In this document: positions 21,474 through 30,389 of the stretch, in pieces
How positions within the stretch are numbered: position 1 is the stretch's first letter
Layout: each line of letters opens with the position of its first letter
Origin: Phaeodactylum tricornutum CCAP 1055/1
Lineage: Eukaryota > Bacillariophyta > Bacillariophyceae > Surirellales > Neidiaceae
Assembly: GCF_000150955.2 (NCBI RefSeq)
Contig: NC_011688.1
Span: forward strand, 124,001 to 188,000
DNA length: 64,000 nt
Reading direction: 5' to 3'
The notes under the pieces: model-generated
Seen by the model: the letters and a program-made list of their open reading frames with translations, nothing else
What the model was told of the DNA's origin: nothing
The model's database searches: none
Made by a program: the position numbers and the translations under genes

Positions 21474-22280
21474 ATGCCGAAGCTTGCCCTCTCGCGCCGA
21501 CACCAGCGCCAACGCAACTTATTGGAAGTTCCCGATACTTCCGAAAGTACCTTTCCTAACACACCTCGGAAAATCTCCGAAGAATCCATCCATCACACGA
21601 TCTCTGTTGCTTCGACAAGCCCAGTAGCTAGTATCGCGGACGATTGTAGCAATAGTAGCTGCACTAGTAGCGTGGAGTTCCAGCAAGCTCCTGGAGATGC
21701 TTCGGATTATTGCTCGGATTCCGCGAGCAATAGTCCACCTGTGCTTGAGACCGAGTCGAATCTTTCTCGCCAAAGTTTGAAACGACCCATTCATTCTGTT
21801 TGCTTGGTGGACATGATGGACACGCACGACAATGATGCGTGGAATCATACACCCACCGCAATTCCGGTCTCGCCTTCATTGGGAGCTAAACCTGTCGCAG
21901 CACCGGAAGAACCCGTCTCGCCCTTGTGGGGACACTTTGTGGAATTGTTCAACGCCCCTACCAGAGACAATGCGGACGAAAGTGGCGAATTTGGGATCCA
22001 TACACCAAGGTTCTGCCATCCCCAAGGCAAGTTACAGTTAGTGCACTCTAATTCGCACTACAACAGTAGCAACTCTACGAAACATTCCCGATTCATGTTG
22101 GGTTCGGCATCACAAGGTCCGTATCCTCTCAAGCGGCGGAGAAAGATGAGTGGCAATGCCGGATCCAGTTTGATGGACGAGTTCATGCTCGGTGGACCCA
22201 CGTCTTTCCAAAGCCGCAATCTCAAGCACAGCAGCAGCACACAACGGATACAAGATGCGTTACAAGGGCTGCAAATGTAG
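21474..22280 (+). CDS. Ser-rich protein, probably nuclear, unknown function
   Basis: A single exon of 268 residues starting at ATG 21474. I do not recognise it. It is rich in Ser, Asn, Thr and His and looks mostly disordered. Islands that may be conserved are VSPLWGHFVELFNAP, YPLKRRRKMSGNAG (a basic monopartite nuclear-signal-like patch) and the C-terminal helix STQRIQDALQGLQM. The spread of SP and TP dipeptides suggests proline-directed phosphorylation. The ORF is supported by even codon use and by its clear placement between divergent and convergent neighbours. It may be a transcription cofactor or a kinase-substrate regulator, which is inference only. Confidence 0.6.
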   Translation: MPKLALSRRHQRQRNLLEVPDTSESTFPNTPRKISEESIHHTISVASTSPVASIADDCSNSSCTSSVEFQQAPGDASDYCSDSASNSPPVLETESNLSRQSLKRPIHSVCLVDMMDTHDNDAWNHTPTAIPVSPSLGAKPVAAPEEPVSPLWGHFVELFNAPTRDNADESGEFGIHTPRFCHPQGKLQLVHSNSHYNSSNSTKHSRFMLGSASQGPYPLKRRRKMSGNAGSSLMDEFMLGGPTSFQSRNLKHSSSTQRIQDALQGLQM

Positions 22281-22487
22281 TGACAATCCAGCACCGCTGC
22301 AAACCAGTTTTCCTTTGTGCCGACTTCAACCCTTACCTTAGACAAACCCAAGCTTTGCTTGGCTAATCCTGACGGACCAAAAGATACCGCCTCACTGTAA
22401 CACTGCATAACTACAGTCCGTATTATATTGTGACGTTTCTTTTGTCGCTTAAGCTCGGAAGCTTTTATAGTCTATTAGACTCGATGA

Positions 22488-23957
22488 TTATTGCTCCGTC
22501 CCCGCTATCGATGTTTTTGTTTTGCCCGCCGCTTGCTGTATTCGGGCCCGAAAGAAGCTCGAACTGGAATCATAGACGGAGTGTGTATTGTTCGTGGCCA
22601 CCATGTCCTTCCAATGTGCGGCGTGTAGCTTTTTTGTACCCTTGCCAACAAATGTGACACGGTGAGTGTCGGCCCGTCGGACATCCGTTAGAGGTGCAGG
22701 TGGATTGCGGACCCATTCCGCCACGGCAGCATCGACGGCTGCGTTCTCCGAAAACAGCGACGCCTCGTCCAATGCGATCAATTCTGCCCTCATGGCTTCG
22801 AGCTTGGCCAGCTTTTCGATCTGCTTGCGTTCCAAGCAATCCCCAGCGTCGACTTTGAGCTGTAAGCGTTCCCCGTACGCAATGTTGCCCACGAGCTTTT
22901 TGCGCTTTTTCTTTTCCGCACTGCTCAGCAGCCGCTGCCGAGCTAGCTTCGAAAACCATGCCTGTCGCAAGACGGTACGGTCCTCAGGATGCATACGCCC
23001 TACCAGGTCTGGGTCCAACACGAATAACGCCTGAATAACCAAAGCAGTGGCAACAGACAAATTCAGGGAGTCGGCAAAGCCCCGTAGAGGTAAATAGACG
23101 CGCAAGTCGGCATGACGCAACATTTCTTGCGAGCAGCCGACGGCTTCCGTCCCAAACACAATCGCCAGTTGGTTCGGCAACGGCCAATGCCCCGCTTCTT
23201 GTAAGTCGTCCTTTTCCAGCGGGACAGCCTGCTGCGACAAGTCCGTGGCCCATATCTGGTGACCCGTGGCGCGCAGTTCGTGTAGACACGATGCTGTGTC
23301 GGTGAATTCACGCAAGGTAATCCATTCTGTAGCGTTTTGAGCAAACAAGCGGTGTTGCGCGCGCTGTTCCATTTCCTGTTCCGATAAGACCTTAAGCAAC
23401 GGACGACCAGGGTGGGCGGATGTCGGCAATTTTCTGCTTTCGCTGTTACCATCGTTCGATCCTTCCTCTCGGTTGTTGTCGTCGACTGAACCGACTCCGG
23501 TACCGTCCATCAATTGAGGCGGATCAATGATCCAGACATTTTGAATCCCCAAGGCTTCGGCAGTTCGCAAGATGGCGGAATAGTTGTGATCGTTTGTGCA
23601 TCTTTCCACAACAATGGTGATACTGGAGGTCCTCCATTGGATCACCGCTTCGGCTTTGCGTATCAGGCGCAAATCAAGCTCTGGGGAATCCATCAAAGGT
23701 TCTGCTGGTGATGTGGACAGTGGTTCTCTGAGAGCATCACTGTCTTTGTCACCATAGCTGTTGTTGCTATCGTCTTTAATAGTGGTTAATGTCTGGGTAC
23801 AGGGGACCGATCGGTTGGATCCTTCAGGACGAGTATCCGTAATTGGTCGTTTCCGCGTTTGCTGTACCAACCATGACAGCGCCCAAGCCGAAGCCGCTCC
23901 CAACAGAAAGCTACTTACCTGTACGGTAACGCTGCCGGACGAGGAGCGCAACACCAT
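22488..23957 (-). CDS. SpoU/TrmH-family RNA 2'-O-methyltransferase, membrane-anchored
   Basis: A SPOUT-fold methyltransferase, 489 residues, single exon. All three SpoU motifs are present: motif 1 NYSAILRTAEALGIQNVWIID (about residue 120, with the Asn and Arg of the family), motif 2 LAIVFGTEAVGCS (about 268), and motif 3 VYLPLRGFADSLNLSVATAL (about 293). This combination is most like tRNA (Gm18) or related 2'-O-methylases. Unusually, residues 14-32 are a hydrophobic stretch (SSFLLGAASAWALSWLV), which could be a signal anchor or organelle leader. A long acidic insertion (about 150-185) splits the domain, and the C-terminus has a charged helical extension that could bind tRNA. The substrate cannot be told from sequence. 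It is divergent from Sec10. Confidence 0.85.
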   Translation of the reverse strand: MVLRSSSGSVTVQVSSFLLGAASAWALSWLVQQTRKRPITDTRPEGSNRSVPCTQTLTTIKDDSNNSYGDKDSDALREPLSTSPAEPLMDSPELDLRLIRKAEAVIQWRTSSITIVVERCTNDHNYSAILRTAEALGIQNVWIIDPPQLMDGTGVGSVDDNNREEGSNDGNSESRKLPTSAHPGRPLLKVLSEQEMEQRAQHRLFAQNATEWITLREFTDTASCLHELRATGHQIWATDLSQQAVPLEKDDLQEAGHWPLPNQLAIVFGTEAVGCSQEMLRHADLRVYLPLRGFADSLNLSVATALVIQALFVLDPDLVGRMHPEDRTVLRQAWFSKLARQRLLSSAEKKKRKKLVGNIAYGERLQLKVDAGDCLERKQIEKLAKLEAMRAELIALDEASLFSENAAVDAAVAEWVRNPPAPLTDVRRADTHRVTFVGKGTKKLHAAHWKDMVATNNTHSVYDSSSSFFRARIQQAAGKTKTSIAGTEQ

Positions 23958-24914
23958 CTGCTAAAATTTGCTGACAAAGTCGGGGACACTCCAATAGATT
24001 GACAAGGAATCAGTCTCGTTGCATACTAGGGTCAACTTATGATCAAGTAGCCTCTGCAGCGAAAATTGCAGGCACCTACTAGACGATACAGCCGGTTCGT
24101 TTCGTTGGGTGGTGCCGATATCCACGATCCCTCAGAGTCGCGCTGGGTGACTTACGGACGTTGTTTGAATTCAAAGTCACACTAACTGTAAAATATACAT
24201 GACAAATAACTTTGACAGTGAGTGATTGTTTCCAAAAAATGGACAGAATAGCTTGCAGGCAGGCCCGTCCGCAACATGACTCTGTCTTGGAATAGAATAA
24301 CTGTGAAAAATGGTCACAATATAGGAAGGAAAGCCAACGTAATCAAAATCTAGTGAGAAATTGCAGCGGTTGCTTGTTGCAGGCTGCTTGATAGGTTTTC
24401 CTTGTTGGTCTCATTTTTGCCACCTATGCAGGACTTGCCAATAGATCTGTTTTGTTTTCCTTGCAGAACTTCAGAATCATTTATATAAGCAAAGCCGTCC
24501 CTCCTATCCTCATATATTTTATCATGTGTATTCACAGTCAAAGGTTTTGGATTGGATTTCTGCCATCAGCCAGTCTTGCGACAAAAACCACATAGAGAAA
24601 GGACTTTGCTGCACAATGAAGTTGCTGTGTTCGCAATCAAAGTAACGTTCAAGGACGATGAACCCTAGCCCTGTAAACTTGTACTCTACAGGGAGCGGTC
24701 TCCATCCCGCAGGCCGTTTGGCTCGTTGCTCCCCCGCGAGTCGACCATGAGCAGCCAAAGATCGGGCCGAATCTGGCATAGCCGTGAAGGTCTATACCGA
24801 CTGGAGTGACAGGCAATCGCGTTCACGTCGAACGAAATTTTTGCTTTGCACGTTGATTACCCTTCGTCTCGCTCCTAACGCAACAACCTTTCCGTGCTGT
24901 ATCCCATTGGCAAC
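23958..24914. promoter_or_regulatory. Divergent promoter, TrmH-like / Sec10
   Basis: 957 bp between divergent genes. TGACAGTGA lies at 24213-24221 and TCACAGTCA at 24532-24540. No gene is recognised. Confidence 0.4.
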
Positions 24915-27900
24915 ATGTCCGGCAACCCAGAACCTGGCAGCGATCCGTTTGCGTCGACGACGGAGGCCTTGGATCGTGCGCGGGATCGTCAAAGTACGAC
25001 AAGATACGCAGAATCCGTGCAAGTCGTTCCGAGTAATTCAATGGAAGACGACAACATAGAAGTCCTTCATCTTGATTCGGAAAGCGATAAACTCGGCAGC
25101 CTTCGTAAATCTGCCCGGAGATCGCACCGCAACAAACCGAAGGATTCCAGCCACTTACCGTCCGGCAGCAATCACACAACATCGAGTACCCTTTCATCGA
25201 CGCAGCAACAGTTGTATGACAAGGATGGCAGCATTTACGACGCCTTACCTCCAGAATACCGTCACAATCCGCAGGCGACCGAGCCCATCCTCCACTATTT
25301 GCCCAAGTTGGTCGAGACGGCGGAACTCCTCTCCTTGCGGGACCTACTGCAAGCCGCCGAACAAGACGTGCGTCTGCACCGGGCGCGCGTCAAGGCGAGT
25401 TTGGAAAAAGATACGCGTCTCGTGCGGACCTACCAGCTCGCTACGGATCCCTCCTACCAAGCGCGACAAGCGCGCTTGAAACAGCGAGAGAAGGGATTAC
25501 GCGACTTGCGCACCAATGCGGACGCGATTTGGCAAGCCCTCGACGAAACGGCTCAGACACAGGGGCTCACACAGGCCGAACGTACGGATCTCCAACTCCA
25601 ACGCTGGCAGCGAGCGCTGGAATGGTTCGTTGCCTGCCAACCCGAGAACGTATCTTGGCAAGATTTGCTAGAAAAGCTACTCGCCGGTGTCTCGGAAGAT
25701 CAGGATGTCTCGGTTATTCTGGGACAAGCCGCTGACATGTGTCGAGATCTTGTTCAGGAGTCACATCAGGCTGTCCTGGACGCCAAAGAACAGACGGGAG
25801 AGTTGGAAGCCTCCTATGTAGTCAAACTCGAAGCGCACCAGCTCTTCGCCCGGACCTGTCTGGAACAAGTTCAACAGATCCAAGAAAGCTTTCAAACGTC
25901 CGGTAAGGCGGCTTTGCAAATTGGTCACCAGCTCGAACACGCTGAATGGAAAAGGTCACAATGTGAAGCTGCATCGATTCTCATTCGACGCTGGTGGATT
26001 TTGGAGAATCTCGCCGAGCAAGAAGCATCCACCGGAATCCCAATTGCCGTAGAAGAAGAAGTTGGAGGTCAGGTCCGTAGCGCCACCTGTAAAATGGATC
26101 CACTCTTCACCGAACCTGAAAATTCTCTCGAAGCCTCCAAGGCCTTGAAGGCTCTGCGGGCGGTATTACGCACCCGCGGCAGTGGCACCGCCACGGGAAG
26201 CGCGATCGATACAGCTACGACTCGTTCAGGAGACAACCCCATACGCACCCGACGCTTCGATTTGACGTCTAGCTTGATCTCCCGTACCAGTGAGGCCTTG
26301 GAACAAAGGCTGCTGAATGGCTTTTCTAAAGTCTACACAGCGGGCGGAACGTACGATTTTTCGTCGAAACCACGACCCGGGGCTATTGACTGGCGAGAAT
26401 TAAGAGGTCTCGCGCAAGCTTTGCTGCTGTTCGACTCCGGACGGTCCCTTCATAAGCGCTACGTGGACATGGTGGTCACGTACCGATTTCCAGAGCTATT
26501 CATTGTGCAATCCAGAGGCTTTCCAAAGAGAAATTCGGATAGTCGTAGTGATGCCTTCGATGTCGATTCAACGCGGACAGAATTGTCCAATTTGTTCCAC
26601 CAAGTAAGGGACGTCTGTACGGCCGAATTTGAATTGATTGCGCACGTGTTTGGGTCGGAAAACGCACGAACAGATTTGCTTGAGGGAAGCGAAGAAATGC
26701 CGCTCGTTGTGGCGAGGGCCCTTTTACAACGGGTAGTGAGTGATCCCAAGAACGGTTTGCAAGCGCGCATAAACGAATTGCTAGCAAATATTGATCGTGT
26801 GGGAGACTTTGACGTTGGTGCCAAGAAATTGGATACTTTTGTGGTGGTGCACGAAAAAGCGGCGAATCTCTTTTCGTTGCTGCGCGATGCTGCAGATCAC
26901 ATGGTGCCGAAGAACAAGAATAATATCAAGAATAGGATTGCCGTCGCCGTTGGAGACGCTAGTACCGAGACCGCTGTTGATTCTCTGAAGGGTTTTTTGA
27001 CGTCTCAGGAACTCGCTTTAACCAATACCCATCGTCAAGGCTACATCAATTTGGAGCTTCGCCTTTTACATCACGACTGCTGTAGTAGTCTTGATCAAGC
27101 AGGATGCACTTTGGTCAAGGCACCCGTTACGGAGCCGAACACTACCTTGGCGGAAAAGGGCATTTTGGAAGAATATCGTGCGCCTGTGCTGCCCTTGCAC
27201 AAGGATTCCCTTCGTCAAAGTGGGTACACTGGTATTCTTTCCGGTCCCTTGAAACAATCGATTCTACGACAGCCCCTGATACATGCGGCAGACTCCTTAG
27301 CCCGAGCTCGTCTCATGTTCGGGACCACGAAACGTGGAGGCGAGACAACTGCTCGCGTCATTCTCGGGATCTATACACAAATGTGTTCATTCTATGGCGA
27401 TTGCTTTCTCTATCCTATTATGGAATCGTTACGTGAAATGCTACCATCGAATCCTCCGGCACAAGCTCCGCAACTCCCTTTTGACGAAGAAGCCGATGCG
27501 CCTGATTTAGGAGTTTCGCGAGCCTTTTGGGTCGCTTTGGAGCGAGTGCATTCGGCCGCGAAATCATTCGATCGCGAGCTGTGGGCTGAGAACCGTCCGG
27601 ACAGTCAACGCGTATGGGACATTCTGACCATGTGCGGGGACGAAGGTGCGTTGGCAATTGCGAAAAATATGCGAATGCACCTGTACGCGGAACTGGAACG
27701 TCGAGGTGAAATGGCAATTGTACGCGCTTTGGATACGTTGAGCACACACGTGCAGTGGTTGCTAGTGTCGGGCGGCGAGTCCATGATGGCAACGGGCGGA
27801 ACACGAATATTTAACCAGCTTACCGGACAGTCGGGAGGGCCATACGCAATCCCGTCCGGATCTTCGCTCGACACACCCAATAGTCCTGCAGTCAAATCCT

Positions 27901-28406
27901 TGACGTATTGCTTGCGGGTGCAGTTTGTACACGTTCAAGCGGCTTTGTCAGCGTCCTCCTTAGCCAATTTCTGGACGGCTCTTTCGATGCGTGTATACGA
28001 TATCCTGGTTGCCCGGTTGCTTCAGCATTATCAAGTTTCGACTGTTGGTGCCGTTATTTTGTCTCGTGATGTTGAAGCTCTCCGATCGGTGGCCATGCTG
28101 GCCGGGACGGATCACTCCCACTGGGATACGTTACGCGAATTATTGACCTTATACATGACTCCCCCAGACGCCATCAAGACGATGCTGGCCGGAGCTGATG
28201 GTGATGCTGCGAAAGGACTTTTTGCAAAAGCTGGACGCGACCGGTGTCTCGTTTTCTTGAGTCGCCGAAACGACTACCGCTTCAAGACGGCAGCAGGCCC
28301 GAAAAAGAGCAGCTGGGTCACCGACTTGCTCACAGAATTGAACGTGACGGATCCATCCGATGGCGTGATAAATATTGGATCGTTTGCTGCGGAGCGTAAG
28401 AAGTAG
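24915..28406 (+). CDS. SEC10: Exocyst complex subunit Sec10
   Basis: Exocyst subunit (EXOC5/Sec10) that helps tether secretory vesicles to the plasma membrane before SNARE fusion. Single exon, 1163 residues from the ATG at 24915; the frame is open slightly upstream from a GTG. The family is longer here than the usual 700-870 because of an N-terminal disordered region and insertions. Supporting segments: an N-terminal coiled coil (about 120-330), the ALEQRLLNGF block (about 465) with FDSGRSLHKRYVD, and the C-terminal ASSLANFWTALSMRVYDIL ... GAVILSRDVEALRSVA ... MTPPDAIKTML. The last matches the Sec10 C-terminal helical bundle, where a GGL-x-LxxD segment and a PE(A/S)L segment are typical. No membrane segment is seen, as expected. 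In a diatom it may serve polarised delivery during cell-wall formation (inference). Confidence 0.8.
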   Translation: MSGNPEPGSDPFASTTEALDRARDRQSTTRYAESVQVVPSNSMEDDNIEVLHLDSESDKLGSLRKSARRSHRNKPKDSSHLPSGSNHTTSSTLSSTQQQLYDKDGSIYDALPPEYRHNPQATEPILHYLPKLVETAELLSLRDLLQAAEQDVRLHRARVKASLEKDTRLVRTYQLATDPSYQARQARLKQREKGLRDLRTNADAIWQALDETAQTQGLTQAERTDLQLQRWQRALEWFVACQPENVSWQDLLEKLLAGVSEDQDVSVILGQAADMCRDLVQESHQAVLDAKEQTGELEASYVVKLEAHQLFARTCLEQVQQIQESFQTSGKAALQIGHQLEHAEWKRSQCEAASILIRRWWILENLAEQEASTGIPIAVEEEVGGQVRSATCKMDPLFTEPENSLEASKALKALRAVLRTRGSGTATGSAIDTATTRSGDNPIRTRRFDLTSSLISRTSEALEQRLLNGFSKVYTAGGTYDFSSKPRPGAIDWRELRGLAQALLLFDSGRSLHKRYVDMVVTYRFPELFIVQSRGFPKRNSDSRSDAFDVDSTRTELSNLFHQVRDVCTAEFELIAHVFGSENARTDLLEGSEEMPLVVARALLQRVVSDPKNGLQARINELLANIDRVGDFDVGAKKLDTFVVVHEKAANLFSLLRDAADHMVPKNKNNIKNRIAVAVGDASTETAVDSLKGFLTSQELALTNTHRQGYINLELRLLHHDCCSSLDQAGCTLVKAPVTEPNTTLAEKGILEEYRAPVLPLHKDSLRQSGYTGILSGPLKQSILRQPLIHAADSLARARLMFGTTKRGGETTARVILGIYTQMCSFYGDCFLYPIMESLREMLPSNPPAQAPQLPFDEEADAPDLGVSRAFWVALERVHSAAKSFDRELWAENRPDSQRVWDILTMCGDEGALAIAKNMRMHLYAELERRGEMAIVRALDTLSTHVQWLLVSGGESMMATGGTRIFNQLTGQSGGPYAIPSGSSLDTPNSPAVKSLTYCLRVQFVHVQAALSASSLANFWTALSMRVYDILVARLLQHYQVSTVGAVILSRDVEALRSVAMLAGTDHSHWDTLRELLTLYMTPPDAIKTMLAGADGDAAKGLFAKAGRDRCLVFLSRRNDYRFKTAAGPKKSSWVTDLLTELNVTDPSDGVINIGSFAAERKK

Positions 28407-28890
28407 AAATCTTCACATTGTTGTTTGCTCGAGTCTTTATATAACGGAACAGTTTTTGACAGTGAAGTTGATCGAGATTACAACGCAGGCACTCACTTTC
28501 GACAGAATCATTGTTGACTGAGAGGGCAAAAGACAAAACCCACTTTTTTTCTGTGTCTATAAGTCCACAAAATATCCACCAATATTCGCACGCACCTCGA
28601 CAGACCGCGAACCCTCTGGACTTCGCTGGCTTCGGAAAACCAAAACCAAAACCTCGACACCTTGTCCTCTCGCAACCCATGGCATAGAATATCTTCCATC
28701 TGCATCGTGGTTTCCTTTGGCTGGAAAGAGTGTCAACTCTTTCGTCGTCACAAGGCTGTCTGAAGATCTGCAGTCAGTGCCAGCATCGTCCGTTCGATTA
28801 ACGGGATGCACTGGGAGACGAAGAAAAAGGTCGTCCACATCATTCCATAGTGACAGCATACCGATACCTTTTGAGCTGACATTCTACAGC
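28407..28890 (+). promoter_or_regulatory. Upstream region of selenoprotein U gene
   Basis: 484 bp between the Sec10 stop and the proposed SelU start. TGACAGTGA lies at 28457-28465. A C/T-rich acceptor-like ATTCTACAG just before 28890 leaves open a further 5' exon. Confidence 0.4.
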
Positions 28891-29862
28891 ATGCCTCCCA
28901 CTTGCGCGCAAACGATCTATCCCGTGGCTGTGATTGCATCGGTTACAAAACAAATGAATGCGGCATTGACGACATTGAAGGACGAAATTCCATCCACCAT
29001 GCAACTGCAGCCGTCGGTCAGACGCGCAGACTTGCTGGATTCGTTGGCAAGTAGCTTTTCTGCCGATCACGCGTTGCAGTGATATCCTCTAACGTACAAA
29101 TCGCTTCAGGAAAAAGTTTGGATGGCTTTTTCTCTCACAATGTGCGTTTTTGTTACAGATGATCGAAGTTTCGTTCCGGCCCAAGATCGAGGAAGCCCCA
29201 ATAGCAATATCCAGTGACACATCCTGGAAGGAGGTGACAGTGCAAGAAGGTGACGTCCTTCGAGGAGAAGAAATGATTCGACGGCATACCGGTGCCGTAG
29301 GGACCATTATCTTTGTCGTACGACGCCCTGGTACGCAAACTCCATTCCTGGTCGTGCGTTCGGTTGTCATCTTTCTCAATCTCACATTGTGTGTATTTTT
29401 ATGTCTGGTGACGTAGGATGATACTTTTGCCGCGAGCAGGCGTTGACGCTCTCCGTGCTCGTGGCCTTGTATCCGGACTACTTTATTGGTTACGAAATTG
29501 TGGGCGTGATCAAAGAAGTTGGCGTCGATGATGCGGGACTCGTCGAGTTTCAGCACGAGTACTTTCGCTTTCCTCTGTACCGCGATCGGTCGTACGCCTT
29601 TTACCGTGCGCTGGGGGATCGCAAAGTCGGCTTGGCCATTCTCTGGAATCCCTTGTCGTTGGTGTCTCTGATGTGCGATGCTTACCAGCGCCTACGCGCG
29701 AAAGAAATCGGAGGCACTACCAAAGGGGAAGGACTCGTGCAGGGTGGCATACTCGTGTTTCGTGGAACGGAACCGCGCGCCATGTATCAAGAGCAAACGG
29801 GATCCGACGTGCCCGCAGTCGACATTGTTTCGGCACTGCAAGCCATCCGGAAGGAAGCGTAG
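28891..29862 (+). CDS. SELENOU: Selenoprotein U (peroxiredoxin-like 2 family), UGA = Sec
   Basis: AhpC/TSA_2-family thioredoxin-fold oxidoreductase. Firm exons are 29159-29330 and 29417-29862, joined by the intron 29331-29416 (GTACGC...GACGTAG). The join reads VVRRPG-TGA-YFCREQALTLS. The family hallmark in fish SelU is RRPG-U-x-x-C-RE, so the TGA at 29419-29421 aligns exactly with selenocysteine (Sec59, resolving Cys62, counted from M at 29159). Downstream blocks fit the family: VGVIKEVGVD, FYRALGD, and LVQGGILVFRG. The frame then runs clean to TAG at 29860-29862. A SECIS candidate follows at 30040-30108. An upstream exon from ATG 28891 (MPPTCAQTIYPV) looks coding but ends without a clean in-frame donor near 29078; if real, the product is about 268 residues, otherwise 205. 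A Sec-blind annotation would stop at residue 58. Confidence 0.85.
29419..29421 (+). other. In-frame UGA selenocysteine codon
   Basis: This TGA lies two nucleotides into the last exon, at the first position of a U-x-x-C redox motif (Sec-Tyr-Phe-Cys), flanked by RRPG and REQA as in selenoprotein U. The frame stays open for 146 more sense codons. Confidence 0.83.
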
Positions 29863-30039
29863 GCACGGATCAGGACTAAAAAAGGTCGTTGAGTCGACCA
29901 TTTCGAAAACCGCAGGCGAGAGTGAGAACGTGAGGTCGTACCGAGCAACGGAAGTATCACACAGCTTGCGTAATTTTTTCTCTCTCTCTCTTTAGAGAGC
30001 GATTTGGCTGACCGTAAATGTCGCGTGACGTGGACTGAT

Positions 30040-30108
30040 TTGGGAAGAATGACAACGCTGACGCCGCGAGAAAGCATCTCCCGCGTTGGTGTTTGACCGC
30101 ATTTCCAA
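30040..30108 (+). promoter_or_regulatory. SECIS element candidate in SelU 3' UTR
   Basis: Hand folding gives helix I from TTGGGAA (30040-30046) with TTTCCAA (30102-30108), seven pairs. An internal loop follows, then the non-Watson-Crick core ATGA (30049-30052) opposite TTGA (30093-30096). Helix II is 30054-30064 with 30083-30093, eleven pairs including three G-U. After a small bulge, GAG/CTC (68-70 with 78-80) closes an apical loop that begins AAA (30071-30073). It lies 187 nt after the stop codon. The unpaired A run sits about 18 nt after the quartet, farther than the usual 10-13, so the apical part is less canonical than the core. Confidence 0.65.
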
Positions 30109-30389
30109 GCAGACAGGCAAGGAGTACCGATCCATCCCTACTAGAGGTGTCATTAGCGTATAACCTATACTTCTAGTAGTAGGAGAGTAGAGCAGAAGAA
30201 TGGTCACCCTAGACTAACGTCGACTAATGTTAGAAACGTAGGAAGCTTACAGTTCGATTCCCCACAGTACACAAACAGCCCACGACTTTTGCCAAATAAA
30301 TGTTACATATCTCACCGACATTCGGACATGTCGGAGTACTATAGTTCGCGCCGGATTGGAACAGATTTCGTAGAAAGGTTTGTGCGGTG

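Noticed and set aside
30240-30265. GTTCGATTCC resembling a tRNA T-loop
   Set aside because: The flanking bases do not form a T-stem and no acceptor or anticodon arms could be placed.
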